Notes under the pieces: generated by a model
The model's input: the letters and a program-made list of their open reading frames with translations, nothing else
What the model was told of the DNA's origin: nothing
The model's database searches: none
Position numbers and translations under genes: made by a program
Origin: an uncultured Oscillospiraceae bacterium
GTDB taxonomy: Bacteria > Bacillota > Clostridia > Oscillospirales > Oscillospiraceae
Length of the DNA stretch: 34,535 bases
Reading direction: 5' to 3'
NCBI GenBank assembly: GCA_934591725.1
Contig: CAKTPR010000009.1
Location: 1 to 34,535 of the forward strand
Shown here: positions 18,937-26,946 of the stretch, one piece after another
Layout: each line of letters starts with the position of its first letter
How positions within the stretch are numbered: position 1 is the stretch's first letter

Positions 18937-19776
18937 TTATATGCAGTGATAGCGGAAATACTCTACTATCTTTCCTATACCGGCGTAGCTTATGGTCTTG
19001 CCGTCGGGCGTGACGAACTCGTCGGAGATATACCCGTCGCTGCCGTTGAGCAGGGAAGCAAGGTCGGCATAGTATACGCCGGTGTCCGTGCAAATCTGCT
19101 TTATCCAGCTGTTCGCCTCGGCGATCTTCGCCGCCGTTACGCCGTCGACTCCGGGGTATGAGCTGCTGACGGACGCGAGTGAGCAGCATATTATCGTCGT
19201 GCCGCTGCTTGCGGCCTGAACGCTGCTTATGAGCTTTTTATAGCCTGCCGTGAAGCTCTCCTGCGATGCTGTACCCAGCCCGTCCGTGCCGATGTAGATG
19301 ACAAGGCGCTTCGGCTGATATATGGCCGCTGCCTTTGACGGGGTGACGAGCGAGCCGTCGCTGAGGAGGACTTCGGTGTCGGCAGCCGCAGAGGCCGGGA
19401 TACCGCTTCCGCTGTCCGCCCACATGATCGCATTCGCGCCGCCGCCCATCGTGGAGGTGTAATCATTGATGCCGGAAAAGCTCGACGTGCAGAGATAGGT
19501 CATGCCGAAGACGTACTCAAGCCCGCCGTCCTGCGTGCTCGGCAGCTCCTTGAGCGTACCGCCGCCAAGGACAGGGGAGTACGGATCGGCGTCCAGCCCG
19601 GAGCCTCGGCTGTCAACGGCCTGACTGCCTGTGCTGAGCACGAGCGTGCCGTCGGGAGCATCGCCATAATTGCGCGCCGCGACGGAAAATATCAGCCCAA
19701 TCAGCAGCGCGAGCAGGGCAATAGCGATGGCCAGCGCCCATATTATATTCTTAATTCCGGACAGACCGTTGTTCAT
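18937..19776 (-). CDS. Membrane-anchored SGNH-hydrolase-like protein lacking catalytic residues
   Basis: A 279-residue protein with one N-terminal membrane anchor (about 10-32) and an exported domain. The order of its segments follows SGNH/GDSL esterases: a first block near 90 (YVFGMTYLCTSSFSGIND), a central RLVIYIGTDGLG block near 160, a TTIICCSLASV strand near 195 and a final DGKTISYAGIGKIVEYF block near 260. The GDS serine is not where expected, the GxND asparagine is Asp (GTDG), and the DxxH histidine is absent (DGKTIS). If the assignment is right, this is a non-catalytic relative, possibly carbohydrate or peptidoglycan binding. TTGGAG precedes the ATG. It lies 68 bases after the EF-G-like gene with a hairpin between. 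Confidence 0.5.
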   Translation of the reverse strand: MNNGLSGIKNIIWALAIAIALLALLIGLIFSVAARNYGDAPDGTLVLSTGSQAVDSRGSGLDADPYSPVLGGGTLKELPSTQDGGLEYVFGMTYLCTSSFSGINDYTSTMGGGANAIMWADSGSGIPASAAADTEVLLSDGSLVTPSKAAAIYQPKRLVIYIGTDGLGTASQESFTAGYKKLISSVQAASSGTTIICCSLASVSSSYPGVDGVTAAKIAEANSWIKQICTDTGVYYADLASLLNGSDGYISDEFVTPDGKTISYAGIGKIVEYFRYHCI

Positions 19777-19800
19777 CTTGTCTCCAATCGATTATACGTA

Positions 19801-19822
19801 GGGCGGCCTTTATAGGCCGCCC
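19801..19822 (-). other. GC-rich hairpin between EF-G-like and SGNH-like genes
   Basis: GGGCGGCC at 19801-19808 pairs perfectly with GGCCGCCC at 19815-19822 around a six-base loop. On the minus strand no U tract follows, so it may protect the EF-G-like mRNA end or cause partial termination rather than act as a classic terminator. Confidence 0.5.
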
Positions 19823-19844
19823 TTTAGTTCTTATTGTTTATGGA

Positions 19845-21863
19845 TTATTCCTTATCCTCGGCTGCCTTTGCTTCCTCAATGACCTTCTGCTGGACATTGC
19901 CGGGAGCTTCTTCGTAACGGATGAACTTGCAGGTGAAGGAGCCGCGGCCCTGAGTCATGGAGCGCAGGTCGATCGTGTAGGAGCTCATCTCAGCCATGGG
20001 GACTTCAGCCTCGACAGTCTGCATGCCGTCCTCAGCGGTCATGCCGAGCACGGTACCGCGGCGCTTGGAGCTGATATCGCTCATGATGTCGCCGAGGTTC
20101 GCGTCGGGGATGGTGACCTGGAGCAGGCCGATAGGCTCAAGAATGGTGGGCTTGGCCTTGGGGATACCGTCCTGATATGCCAGACGTGCAGCGGTCTGGA
20201 AAGCCATATCGTTGGAGTCGACAGGGTGGTAGGAGCCATCGTACAGAGTGGCCTTCAGGCCGACCAGCGGGTAACCGGCGAGGACGCCCTTGACGACTGC
20301 GTTGCGCAGACCCTTTTCAACGGAGGGGAAGAAGTTCTTGGGAACGGAGCCGCCGAAGACTTCCTCGGCGAAGATCATGTCGTCCTGCTCGTCCTGCGGC
20401 TCGAAGCGGATCCAGACGTCACCGAACTGGCCGGAACCGCCGGACTGCTTCTTGTGACGGCCGTGTGCCTCGACCTTGCCCTTGATCTTCTCGCGGTAAG
20501 CAACGCGTGCGGGCTTGAGCTCGGTCTCAACGCCGAAGCGGCTCTTGAGCTTTGCGCAGAGAACGTCGACCTGAATGTCGCCCTCGCCGGAGATGACCAT
20601 CTGGTGGGTCTCGGCGTTGTTGACGAGATGGAAGGAGATGTCTTCCTCGTTGAGTCTTGCAAGACCGCCGGCGACCTTGTCGTCCTGACCCTTGGTCTTG
20701 GGAGAGATAGCCATGGAGTAGCAGGGCTCGGGCAGCTCGATAGCGGGCAGCTCGACCTCGTTCTTCGGATCGCAGACCGTGTCGCCGGTCTTCCAATCCA
20801 TCTTGCCGACGGCGACTATATCGCCGCAGCAGGCTTCCTTGACCTCGGTAGTCTTCTTGCCGCAGACGGTGTAGAGACGGCCGAGCTTATCGGTGCTGGA
20901 GGTGCGGACATCGCGCAGGGACATATCAGCGGTGATCTTGCCCTGCATGATCTTGACGAAGCTGTACTTGCCGAACTGGTCGGAAATGGTCTTGAATATG
21001 AAGCCGACGGTGGTACCGGAGGGATCGATGCCGTCCATCTCGGCGGGGTTGGAAACGTAATCGACGATGCCCTGAAGCAGAGCCTCGGTGCCGATGTTGC
21101 TCATCGCGGCGCTCGCGAAAACGGGAACGACGCTGCGCTCTCTCAGACCGACGCGCAGACCTTCGATGGTGTCCTCTTCGCTCAGCTCCATGTTCTCGAA
21201 GAACTTCTCCATGAGCTCCTCGGTAGCGCCGGCGGCGGTCTCCATCAGAGCCTCACGCAGCTCCTCGACCTTGCCTGCATCGGCTGCGGGAACGGCGACC
21301 TTTGCGGTCTTGTTGCCCTTGGTCTGGTAAGCGACGTTGTGGACAACGTCGATAACGCCGGTGCCGTCGGACATGGGGACGGTGACAGCGCAGACGATGC
21401 TGCCGTACTTTGCCTTGAGTGCGTCGAGCACTGCGTAGTAGTCGCCGTGCTCCTCATCGCACTTGGAGATGCAGAAAGCGGCGGGGACGTTCGCGGCCTT
21501 GAGGTACTTCCAGGAGCGCTCTGCGCCGACGGAGATGCCGTCCTTTGCCGAGCAGAGGATGATGCCTGCTTCAACGGCGCGGATTGCTGCGAGGGCTTCG
21601 CCGACGAAGTCGAAGTAGCCGGGGCAGTCAAGGACGTTGATCTTGCAGCCGCCGAACTCGACAGGCGCGACGGATGCGGATATGGTTATCTGGCGCTTGA
21701 TCTCTTCTGCGTCGTAGTCGCAGACGGTGTTGCCGTCGCTGACCTTACCCTGACGGTCGATAGCGCCGGTGGTGAAGAGCATGCTCTCAGCCAGACTGGT
21801 TTTGCCGCTGTTGCCGTGACCCAGCAGGCAGATGTTGCGAATGTTTTTGGTTTCGTAGCTCAT
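19845..21863 (-). CDS. EF-G-like translational GTPase (FusA2-type paralogue)
   Basis: A 672-residue EF-G-family protein. The P-loop GHGNSGKT is at 15-22; the G3 motif is DCPGYFDF (about 79-86), with Tyr where canonical EF-G has the catalytic His of DxPGH; G4 reads SKCD instead of NKxD. Domains II to V follow, including the conserved domain IV stretch KKQSGGSGQFGDVWIRFEP. These changes are typical of the EF-G-like/FusA2 paralogue group, so the main fusA is probably elsewhere. The frame is open 14 codons further upstream, but GAGAGGAAG sits at the right distance from the ATG at 21861-21863, so that start is chosen. A strong promoter at 21929-21957 reads into it. Ribosome-linked function likely, precise role unknown. 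Confidence 0.9.
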   Translation of the reverse strand: MSYETKNIRNICLLGHGNSGKTSLAESMLFTTGAIDRQGKVSDGNTVCDYDAEEIKRQITISASVAPVEFGGCKINVLDCPGYFDFVGEALAAIRAVEAGIILCSAKDGISVGAERSWKYLKAANVPAAFCISKCDEEHGDYYAVLDALKAKYGSIVCAVTVPMSDGTGVIDVVHNVAYQTKGNKTAKVAVPAADAGKVEELREALMETAAGATEELMEKFFENMELSEEDTIEGLRVGLRERSVVPVFASAAMSNIGTEALLQGIVDYVSNPAEMDGIDPSGTTVGFIFKTISDQFGKYSFVKIMQGKITADMSLRDVRTSSTDKLGRLYTVCGKKTTEVKEACCGDIVAVGKMDWKTGDTVCDPKNEVELPAIELPEPCYSMAISPKTKGQDDKVAGGLARLNEEDISFHLVNNAETHQMVISGEGDIQVDVLCAKLKSRFGVETELKPARVAYREKIKGKVEAHGRHKKQSGGSGQFGDVWIRFEPQDEQDDMIFAEEVFGGSVPKNFFPSVEKGLRNAVVKGVLAGYPLVGLKATLYDGSYHPVDSNDMAFQTAARLAYQDGIPKAKPTILEPIGLLQVTIPDANLGDIMSDISSKRRGTVLGMTAEDGMQTVEAEVPMAEMSSYTIDLRSMTQGRGSFTCKFIRYEEAPGNVQQKVIEEAKAAEDKE

Positions 21864-21928
21864 TTGTTGCTTCCTCTCTGTTGGTTTATGTGTGCTTGTA
21901 TGCAAAAATAGTTATCAGCAATCAATTT

Positions 21929-21957
21929 ATTATACACTATGAAAATCTTCTTGGCAA
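21929..21957 (-). promoter_or_regulatory. Promoter of the EF-G-like gene
   Basis: On the minus strand TTGCCA (21952-21957), a 17-base spacer and a perfect TATAAT (21929-21934), about 65 bases before the start codon. Confidence 0.8.
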
Positions 21958-21968
21958 CAGGAAAATTG

Positions 21969-22004
21969 AAAAAAGCCCGCACCCTTGATCAAAGGCGCAG
22001 GCTT
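21969..22004 (-). terminator. Terminator of the pseudo-ATPase transcript
   Basis: AAGCC (21973-21977) pairs with GGCTT (22000-22004) with further inner pairing including CCTT/AAGG; on the minus strand the stem runs into six T residues. It lies 17 bases after the stop codon at 22022 and separates that gene from the EF-G-like promoter. Confidence 0.75.
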
Positions 22005-22021
22005 ATGGAATGTATGCTTTG

Positions 22022-25000
22022 TCACTTCGTATTTACATACAGGCTTGCCGCTGCGGCGGGCAGCGCCCAAAGCAGCATGAACAGCAGTATAAAGCCAAGA
22101 CTCACGCTTCCCGCGGTCAGGAACTTTATGAACACGGTGAACACGCCGATCACCGCCGCGAGCACTGTCAGCAGCAGGTTTGCCCGCACGGACATATATA
22201 TCTTGTGCCCGACGTCGGCAACCTCGGTGAGCGGCCCAAGCCCCTCGTTGCAGACGACTGCTGCGATGCGGCTGTCCTTGCCGGAGGACGGGGTCGACAG
22301 CTCGAAGCGTTCCACATAGGGCGGGAAGTCGTAGCCGTCGGTCGCGATGTCGAATATGTTGTGCAGAAGCTCGGGGTTAATGTTGAAGTCGCGTATCGCG
22401 AAGACCGGGTGGCGGCCGGAGCGCACGAGGTCAACGAGCGCGCGGCGCACCTGCGGCATCGGCTCATAGTGCAGGGAGAAAATGCCGTAGAGAATGCCGT
22501 CAATCGCGAGAAGGACGGAGGTCTTGTCGGTCAGGCGGAAGGGGATGCGCACGTTCATCAGCCGCATCAGGTCGGTGCTGCCGCACAGAACGGTGTGCCC
22601 GTCGATAATGCCGCTTGCCCCGCCGCCGGGGAGACATTCAAAGTTCTCCACGTGCTTGAGCGAGCAATTGTTTTCCTCCATGAGCTTTCCGAAGCAGCCC
22701 GCAGCGCAGGAGCCTACCGCCGCGACCATCGTCCCGGCATAAGAAATGACGTTCTGCGCGTCGCCGTCTGCGAATATGCGCACGCTCTCCATCGTCACGC
22801 ACTCCTCAGGGAAGAGGTCACGGTCGGTGACGATGATGCTCTTGCTCACGCCGAGGTCGCACAGACCCGACCAGCCGGCTATCGCGCCGCCGACTCTGAA
22901 TACACGCGCCGTGCCGAGAAAATACGGCAGCGCGAAAGCGGACAGAGCCATGAACGGCACCGCCGGTGCGAGCAGCGCGGAGAATATGTAGACAAAGTCC
23001 GAACCGCAGCCGGAGACAGCCGCAACGATAACGGCCAGCAGCAGCGCCAGCACGGCAAGGATCGGGGCGAGCCTGAGAAACAGCGTCTCATCAGGCGGCG
23101 CTTCCTCGGCACGGCGGACAAAGCCCGTCGCCGGACGCTGGGACTTGAGCAGCGTAAGCTCCTTTTTGCCGAGCTTGTTTTCGCCCGTCACGGAATAGAA
23201 GCGTTTGCCGATGGCCGGGACGCGCGTCGCCTTGCGCAGCCCCTTGACGCTCAGATATGTCGATATCAGTATGCCGAAGAGCGAAAGGCTCGTCAGTGCG
23301 CACAGCGGGATGTGCGCTCTTGCCGTGTCGGACAGCGCGACTATCAGCGCGTCCGCGCCGCTTATAAGGCAGGAGAACACCGCGAGCGTGTCAATGCCGA
23401 AGCGCGGCCGTGTGACCTTGAGCACAGCCGTCGTGACAACGTCAAGGCTCAGCAGCATGATCGCCGCCTGAAGCCCGAAGCACGCGGCAGCGGAGACGGG
23501 CAGCGTGCGCAGCATACCGGGCAGCGGGAGCTGGAGCGATATGTAGCACAGCAGCGCCAGCAGCCCCGCGCTTATTTTAATGCGCAGCGCCAGCGAACGA
23601 GTGAACGAACCGTAGTATTTTGACGCGGCGGCGGGCGAGACCTCGGTTCCGAGATCCTCCTCGCTGTCGCTCATCGTTGCGGCGGTGTCGCCGCGCGCTG
23701 TGCCCCTGACACGCAGGAACAGCGACGCAAAGAGCGAGAGCACATATTCGCGGAAGCTCGGCGGGAAGTAAGCGTCCTCCTCGGAGAACTTCTTGCCGTC
23801 GCCGTCGCCCTCGGCGTCCGCGCCGAAGCCGTAATCCTCATCCTCGGCGTAGTCGCTGCTTTCATCGGCGGTATCGTCAAAGCCGCTGTATATGGGCGTT
23901 CTTTTGCCGGATACGTCGGTCTCAGGTTCCGTGACCTCGGCCTTGGCCTTTTCTTTTTTCTTTTTCTTCTTGCCGAATTTGTGCTTCTTGCGCACCGGCT
24001 CCTCTTCACCGGAGCCGTCGTTTGCGGGATCGTCGTAATCCGGCGTCCACTGTGAGGGGCTGTACCCGGTCTGCGGCGTCGGCTCATAGTTTTCATCGGC
24101 GCTCAGGTCGACAGTCCTGCTGCCGTACTGCATACGGCTTGCCGCGCGCCTGCCGCTGAGATTGAAGCGGCTGTCTATTTCGTCCCCGGCGTCGGGATCG
24201 GCAGCGTATACTGTGCTGCTGCCCTCGGCGGAATAGCGCGTCGGGTCTGCGTCATAGCCGTCGGTACTTGGGTCATAGGGCAGATCCTCCTCAACCTCTG
24301 GCTCTGCACGCTCCTGCTCATAGCCCGCCTGCATCTGCGCGATGTATCTGCGCGCCTCCTGCTCCATCGCACCGCGCGCACCGGAGTGCTCGGTTGCGGG
24401 GGGAGCATATTCCGGCTCCTCTGCCGGCTGCGGCTCATTATATCCGCCGTCGTCATACTGCCATGTGCCCTGCGCGGGTGCGGTATCATAGGTGCCGCTG
24501 CCGTCGGGGGCGTAGCCGTAGTCCTCGTCGGTGTAGTATGTATCCGTATATTCCGAAGTATAGTCCTGCCCGTCGGAAGTATCCGCGTAACCATGATCGT
24601 CCTGATCCTCGATAGGCTCTGCCTTGCCGCGACCTCTCGCCGCGTGCTTTTCGGACTTCGGCTTTAGCTTGCTCTTGAGAAAGCTCTTCAGATGACCGAT
24701 ACCGGGGACTGTGGGGAAGGGCTTGCTGTTGTCCTCTTCGCCGTAATCATCAGATGCGGGTGCGTCGGTATCATCATAACCGTAGTCCTGCGTACCGTAA
24801 CCGTCATCGGTATACCCGTCCGTGGTCTCCGGCTCCACGTTTTTGCGCACCGAGGCTGCGCCGGGCGTGTAGACGCGCACATCGTCGTCCTCATCGTCGT
24901 ACAACGAGGAATAGCCGGAGTCATCCGACCCGGACGGCTCGTCCCGGTACGACTCCAGCTTGTATTGCGACAGTATGCTGTCAAACGACATGTCGGTATA

Positions 25001-25042
25001 AGATTCAGTTGTGGGATCAAAGTCCAGACTGAAATCTTTCAT
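22022..25042 (-). CDS. P-type pseudo-ATPase with long disordered acidic N-terminus
   Basis: A 1006-residue protein. About residues 1-465 are low-complexity: rich in Asp, Glu, Tyr, Ser and Gly, broken by basic patches (a run of six lysines near 365). From about 478 a membrane region begins, followed by a domain whose layout tracks P1B ATPases: paired TM helices, ALPYFLGTARVFRVGGAIAG, then SIIVTDRDLFPEE near 735 where pumps have DKTGTLT, GGGASGIIDGHTVLCGS matching the nucleotide domain, and HPVFAIRD where pumps have TGD. The aspartate may persist but KTGT is gone, there is no TGE, no CPx-type membrane motif, and no GDGxND. Two C-terminal TM helices close the protein. A transport-dead scaffold or sensor is inferred. 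It lies 65 bases after rlmB. No known name is claimed. Confidence 0.7.
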   Translation of the reverse strand: MKDFSLDFDPTTESYTDMSFDSILSQYKLESYRDEPSGSDDSGYSSLYDDEDDDVRVYTPGAASVRKNVEPETTDGYTDDGYGTQDYGYDDTDAPASDDYGEEDNSKPFPTVPGIGHLKSFLKSKLKPKSEKHAARGRGKAEPIEDQDDHGYADTSDGQDYTSEYTDTYYTDEDYGYAPDGSGTYDTAPAQGTWQYDDGGYNEPQPAEEPEYAPPATEHSGARGAMEQEARRYIAQMQAGYEQERAEPEVEEDLPYDPSTDGYDADPTRYSAEGSSTVYAADPDAGDEIDSRFNLSGRRAASRMQYGSRTVDLSADENYEPTPQTGYSPSQWTPDYDDPANDGSGEEEPVRKKHKFGKKKKKKEKAKAEVTEPETDVSGKRTPIYSGFDDTADESSDYAEDEDYGFGADAEGDGDGKKFSEEDAYFPPSFREYVLSLFASLFLRVRGTARGDTAATMSDSEEDLGTEVSPAAASKYYGSFTRSLALRIKISAGLLALLCYISLQLPLPGMLRTLPVSAAACFGLQAAIMLLSLDVVTTAVLKVTRPRFGIDTLAVFSCLISGADALIVALSDTARAHIPLCALTSLSLFGILISTYLSVKGLRKATRVPAIGKRFYSVTGENKLGKKELTLLKSQRPATGFVRRAEEAPPDETLFLRLAPILAVLALLLAVIVAAVSGCGSDFVYIFSALLAPAVPFMALSAFALPYFLGTARVFRVGGAIAGWSGLCDLGVSKSIIVTDRDLFPEECVTMESVRIFADGDAQNVISYAGTMVAAVGSCAAGCFGKLMEENNCSLKHVENFECLPGGGASGIIDGHTVLCGSTDLMRLMNVRIPFRLTDKTSVLLAIDGILYGIFSLHYEPMPQVRRALVDLVRSGRHPVFAIRDFNINPELLHNIFDIATDGYDFPPYVERFELSTPSSGKDSRIAAVVCNEGLGPLTEVADVGHKIYMSVRANLLLTVLAAVIGVFTVFIKFLTAGSVSLGFILLFMLLWALPAAAASLYVNTK

Positions 25043-25107
25043 ATCCTGATCCTTGTTTTCTATATGTAGGTCGCGCTGTGCTTCACTTTGGAAGCAGGAG
25101 AAAGACG

Positions 25108-25884
25108 TCAGCCCTGCGCGCTGCGCTGACGGAGCACCTCATACATCGTCACGGCGGCAGCCGCGGAGGCGTTGAGGGAGCTGACCTGCCCCTTCATGGG
25201 CAGACTGAGGATAAAGTCGCAGCTCTCCTTGACAAGGCGGCTCATGCCCTCGCCCTCGGAACCGATGACGAGCGCTATCGCACCTGTGAGGTCGGTCGAC
25301 CACAGCCCGTTCTGTCCGTCTGCCGCGGTGCCGTAGACCCACAGTCCGTTATCCTTGAGCTCCTTTATCGCGGCGGAGATGTTCGGCACTCTCGCGATGG
25401 CCATGTGCTCGGCAGCACCGGCGGAGGCCTTGTCGACAATGGCGGTAAGTCCCGCGCTGCGGCGCTTCGGGATGATGACGCCGTGCGCGCCGACGCATTC
25501 GGCCGAACGGATTATTGCGCCGAGGTTGTGCGGATCGCTTATCTCATCGCAGACGATGACAAAGGGCGCTTCGTTCCGCTCTGCGGCGACGGCGAGGATA
25601 TCGGCGATCTCGCAGTATTCGCGCACCGCGGCCAGCGCGACGACGCCCTGATGCGCGTGGGTCTGGCTCATGAAGTCGAGCTTGCGCCTGTCGGCCTCGA
25701 CGACGACTATGCCCTTGTCCCTCGCCTTGGAGGCGATGTGACCGAGGGTCTTGTCGACGTCGCCCTTGGCGATGAATATCTTATCTATGGCTCTGCCTGC
25801 GCGGAGCGCTTCAATGACGGCGTTGCGGCCCTCAATAATGTCGTTTTTAAGCTCTTTTTCCTGAATCTGAGAATCTTTATCCAC
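25108..25884 (-). CDS. rlmB: 23S rRNA 2'-O-methyltransferase, TrmH/RlmB family
   Basis: A 258-residue SPOUT methyltransferase. An N-terminal substrate-binding domain (IIEGRNAVIEAL to about residue 75) is followed by the knotted domain with DEISDPHNLGAIIRSAECVG (motif 1, Asn and Arg), IGSEGEGMS (motif 2) and LPMKGQVSSLNASAAAAV (motif 3). RlmB enzymes methylate a guanosine in domain V of 23S rRNA using S-adenosylmethionine. Two GTG starts are possible: 25899 has no evident ribosome site, whereas TGAGG lies nine bases before the GTG at 25884, so the latter is preferred. A candidate TTCAAA-16-TAATAT promoter lies upstream, overlapping a palindrome at 25939-25964. Confidence 0.9.
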   Translation of the reverse strand: MDKDSQIQEKELKNDIIEGRNAVIEALRAGRAIDKIFIAKGDVDKTLGHIASKARDKGIVVVEADRRKLDFMSQTHAHQGVVALAAVREYCEIADILAVAAERNEAPFVIVCDEISDPHNLGAIIRSAECVGAHGVIIPKRRSAGLTAIVDKASAGAAEHMAIARVPNISAAIKELKDNGLWVYGTAADGQNGLWSTDLTGAIALVIGSEGEGMSRLVKESCDFILSLPMKGQVSSLNASAAAAVTMYEVLRQRSAQG

Positions 25885-25938
25885 GGTATTCGGCCTCACT
25901 CATAATTTCATGGTTTACATATTACCATACATTCGCCG

Positions 25939-25964
25939 AATTTGAAAGCCCTATCTTTCAAATT
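25939..25964. promoter_or_regulatory. 26-base palindrome in the rlmB / rhomboid-like divergent region
   Basis: AATTTGAAAG at 25939-25948 and CTTTCAAATT at 25955-25964 form a perfect 10-base inverted repeat with a six-base centre. Its left side is near a candidate minus-strand -35 for rlmB, and it lies 100 bases before the plus-strand rhomboid-like gene. It may be an operator serving either or both genes; no regulator is assigned. Confidence 0.5.
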
Positions 25965-26063
25965 TACAAAATTTTATAGACTTTGCCCCGGCGGGAATGT
26001 ATAGTAGTAAGCACAAAACATATCATTGTCGGGATTTCCCGGCAATGCTGACAGGAGAAGATT

Positions 26064-26894
26064 ATGAAGGATCCACGCAGAAGCATTGAGCAGTTTTGCT
26101 ATAAGCATCCGGGCTTCGGCATCCCGAACCTGATGCGCTATATAACCGCGGCGAATGTCGCGATATGGGTGCTTGGGGCGATCAACCGGTCGTTCCTCGG
26201 CGTCCTGACCTTTGACCCCGCGCTTATCCTGCACGGACAGATATGGCGGCTCGTGTCGTTCATCTTCTACCCGCCGAGCATGGGACTGCTTGCGTTCCTC
26301 GCCTTCTGGTTCTATTACTGGATCGGCAGTACGCTCGAAGCTCAGTGGGGAACAGGGCAGTTTACTATATATTATTTCACCGGCGTTATCCTCACGGTGC
26401 TCTACGGCTTCATTATTTATTTCATCACCGGCCGCTCCGTGAACCTCGGCTCGGAGTATATCTACCTGTCCATGTTCTTTTCGTTTGCCGTCCTGTATCC
26501 GGACATGCAGGTGCTCTTCATGTACATCATCCCGATAAAGATCAAGTACCTTGCCATTGTGGACGCGGTGTTCTTTGTTTACTCGGTCATTGCCAACTCT
26601 TTCCCGGTGAACCTGCTGCCGCTCGTCGCGCTCATAAACTTCTTCATCTTCTGCGGCGGAGAGCTGCTTTCATCACTGCCGCGCCGTCCCAGCAAAAACA
26701 CCGTCAACTTCCGTCAGGAGTCCGCGCGCATCCGGCGTGAGCAGAAGGACAAGCTCTATACGCATAAGTGCGCGGTCTGCGGCAGGACGGACGTCGACCA
26801 TCCGGAGCTTGAGTTCCGCTACTGCTCCAAGTGTCAGGGCTATCACTGCTTCTGCAGCGACCATATAAATAACCATATCCATTTCACGGAGTGA
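26064..26894 (+). CDS. Rhomboid-fold pseudo-protease with C-terminal zinc-binding domain
   Basis: A 276-residue protein with about six hydrophobic segments (25-200) and a cytoplasmic tail. GQIWRLVSFIFYPPS (about 58-72) carries the WR motif shared by rhomboids and derlins. However, the GxSG serine motif is missing from the fourth helix region (LGSEYIYLSMFFSF), and no helix-6 catalytic histidine is visible, so proteolysis is not expected. The tail has CAVCG, then YCSKCQGYHCFCSDH (about 234-268), giving at least five cysteines and two histidines for one or two zinc ions. By analogy with inactive rhomboids it could bind or chaperone membrane proteins; this is inference. AGGAGA precedes the ATG by a few bases. 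A terminator follows. Confidence 0.7.
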   Translation: MKDPRRSIEQFCYKHPGFGIPNLMRYITAANVAIWVLGAINRSFLGVLTFDPALILHGQIWRLVSFIFYPPSMGLLAFLAFWFYYWIGSTLEAQWGTGQFTIYYFTGVILTVLYGFIIYFITGRSVNLGSEYIYLSMFFSFAVLYPDMQVLFMYIIPIKIKYLAIVDAVFFVYSVIANSFPVNLLPLVALINFFIFCGGELLSSLPRRPSKNTVNFRQESARIRREQKDKLYTHKCAVCGRTDVDHPELEFRYCSKCQGYHCFCSDHINNHIHFTE

Positions 26895-26900
26895 TGCGGA

Positions 26901-26946
26901 CAAATAGTCCGGGGATCGTTTGATCCCCGGATTTGTTATTTTTATT
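26901..26946 (+). terminator. Rho-independent terminator of the rhomboid-like gene
   Basis: TCCGGGGATC (26908-26917) and GATCCCCGGA (26922-26931) form a perfect stem around GTTT, extended by CAAAT/ATTTG, and followed by a T-rich tract. The T tract reaches the stop codon of the convergent gene. Confidence 0.9.

Noticed and set aside
19791..19796. TATAAT (minus strand) as a promoter for the SGNH-like gene
   Set aside because: No -35 at the right distance (the position falls in the GC hairpin) and it lies too close to the start codon.
21864..21905. A 14-codon N-terminal extension of the EF-G-like protein
   Set aside because: GAGAGGAAG is correctly spaced for the internal ATG, and the extension is not family-like.
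20226..21911. A plus-strand frame of 561 codons opposite the EF-G-like gene
   Set aside because: Shadow of a clear translational GTPase with proper promoter and ribosome site.
22010..23623. A plus-strand frame of 537 codons opposite the pseudo-ATPase gene
   Set aside because: Arg/His/Gln-rich low-complexity product typical of a shadow frame; the minus-strand gene has TM segments, a ribosome site and a terminator.
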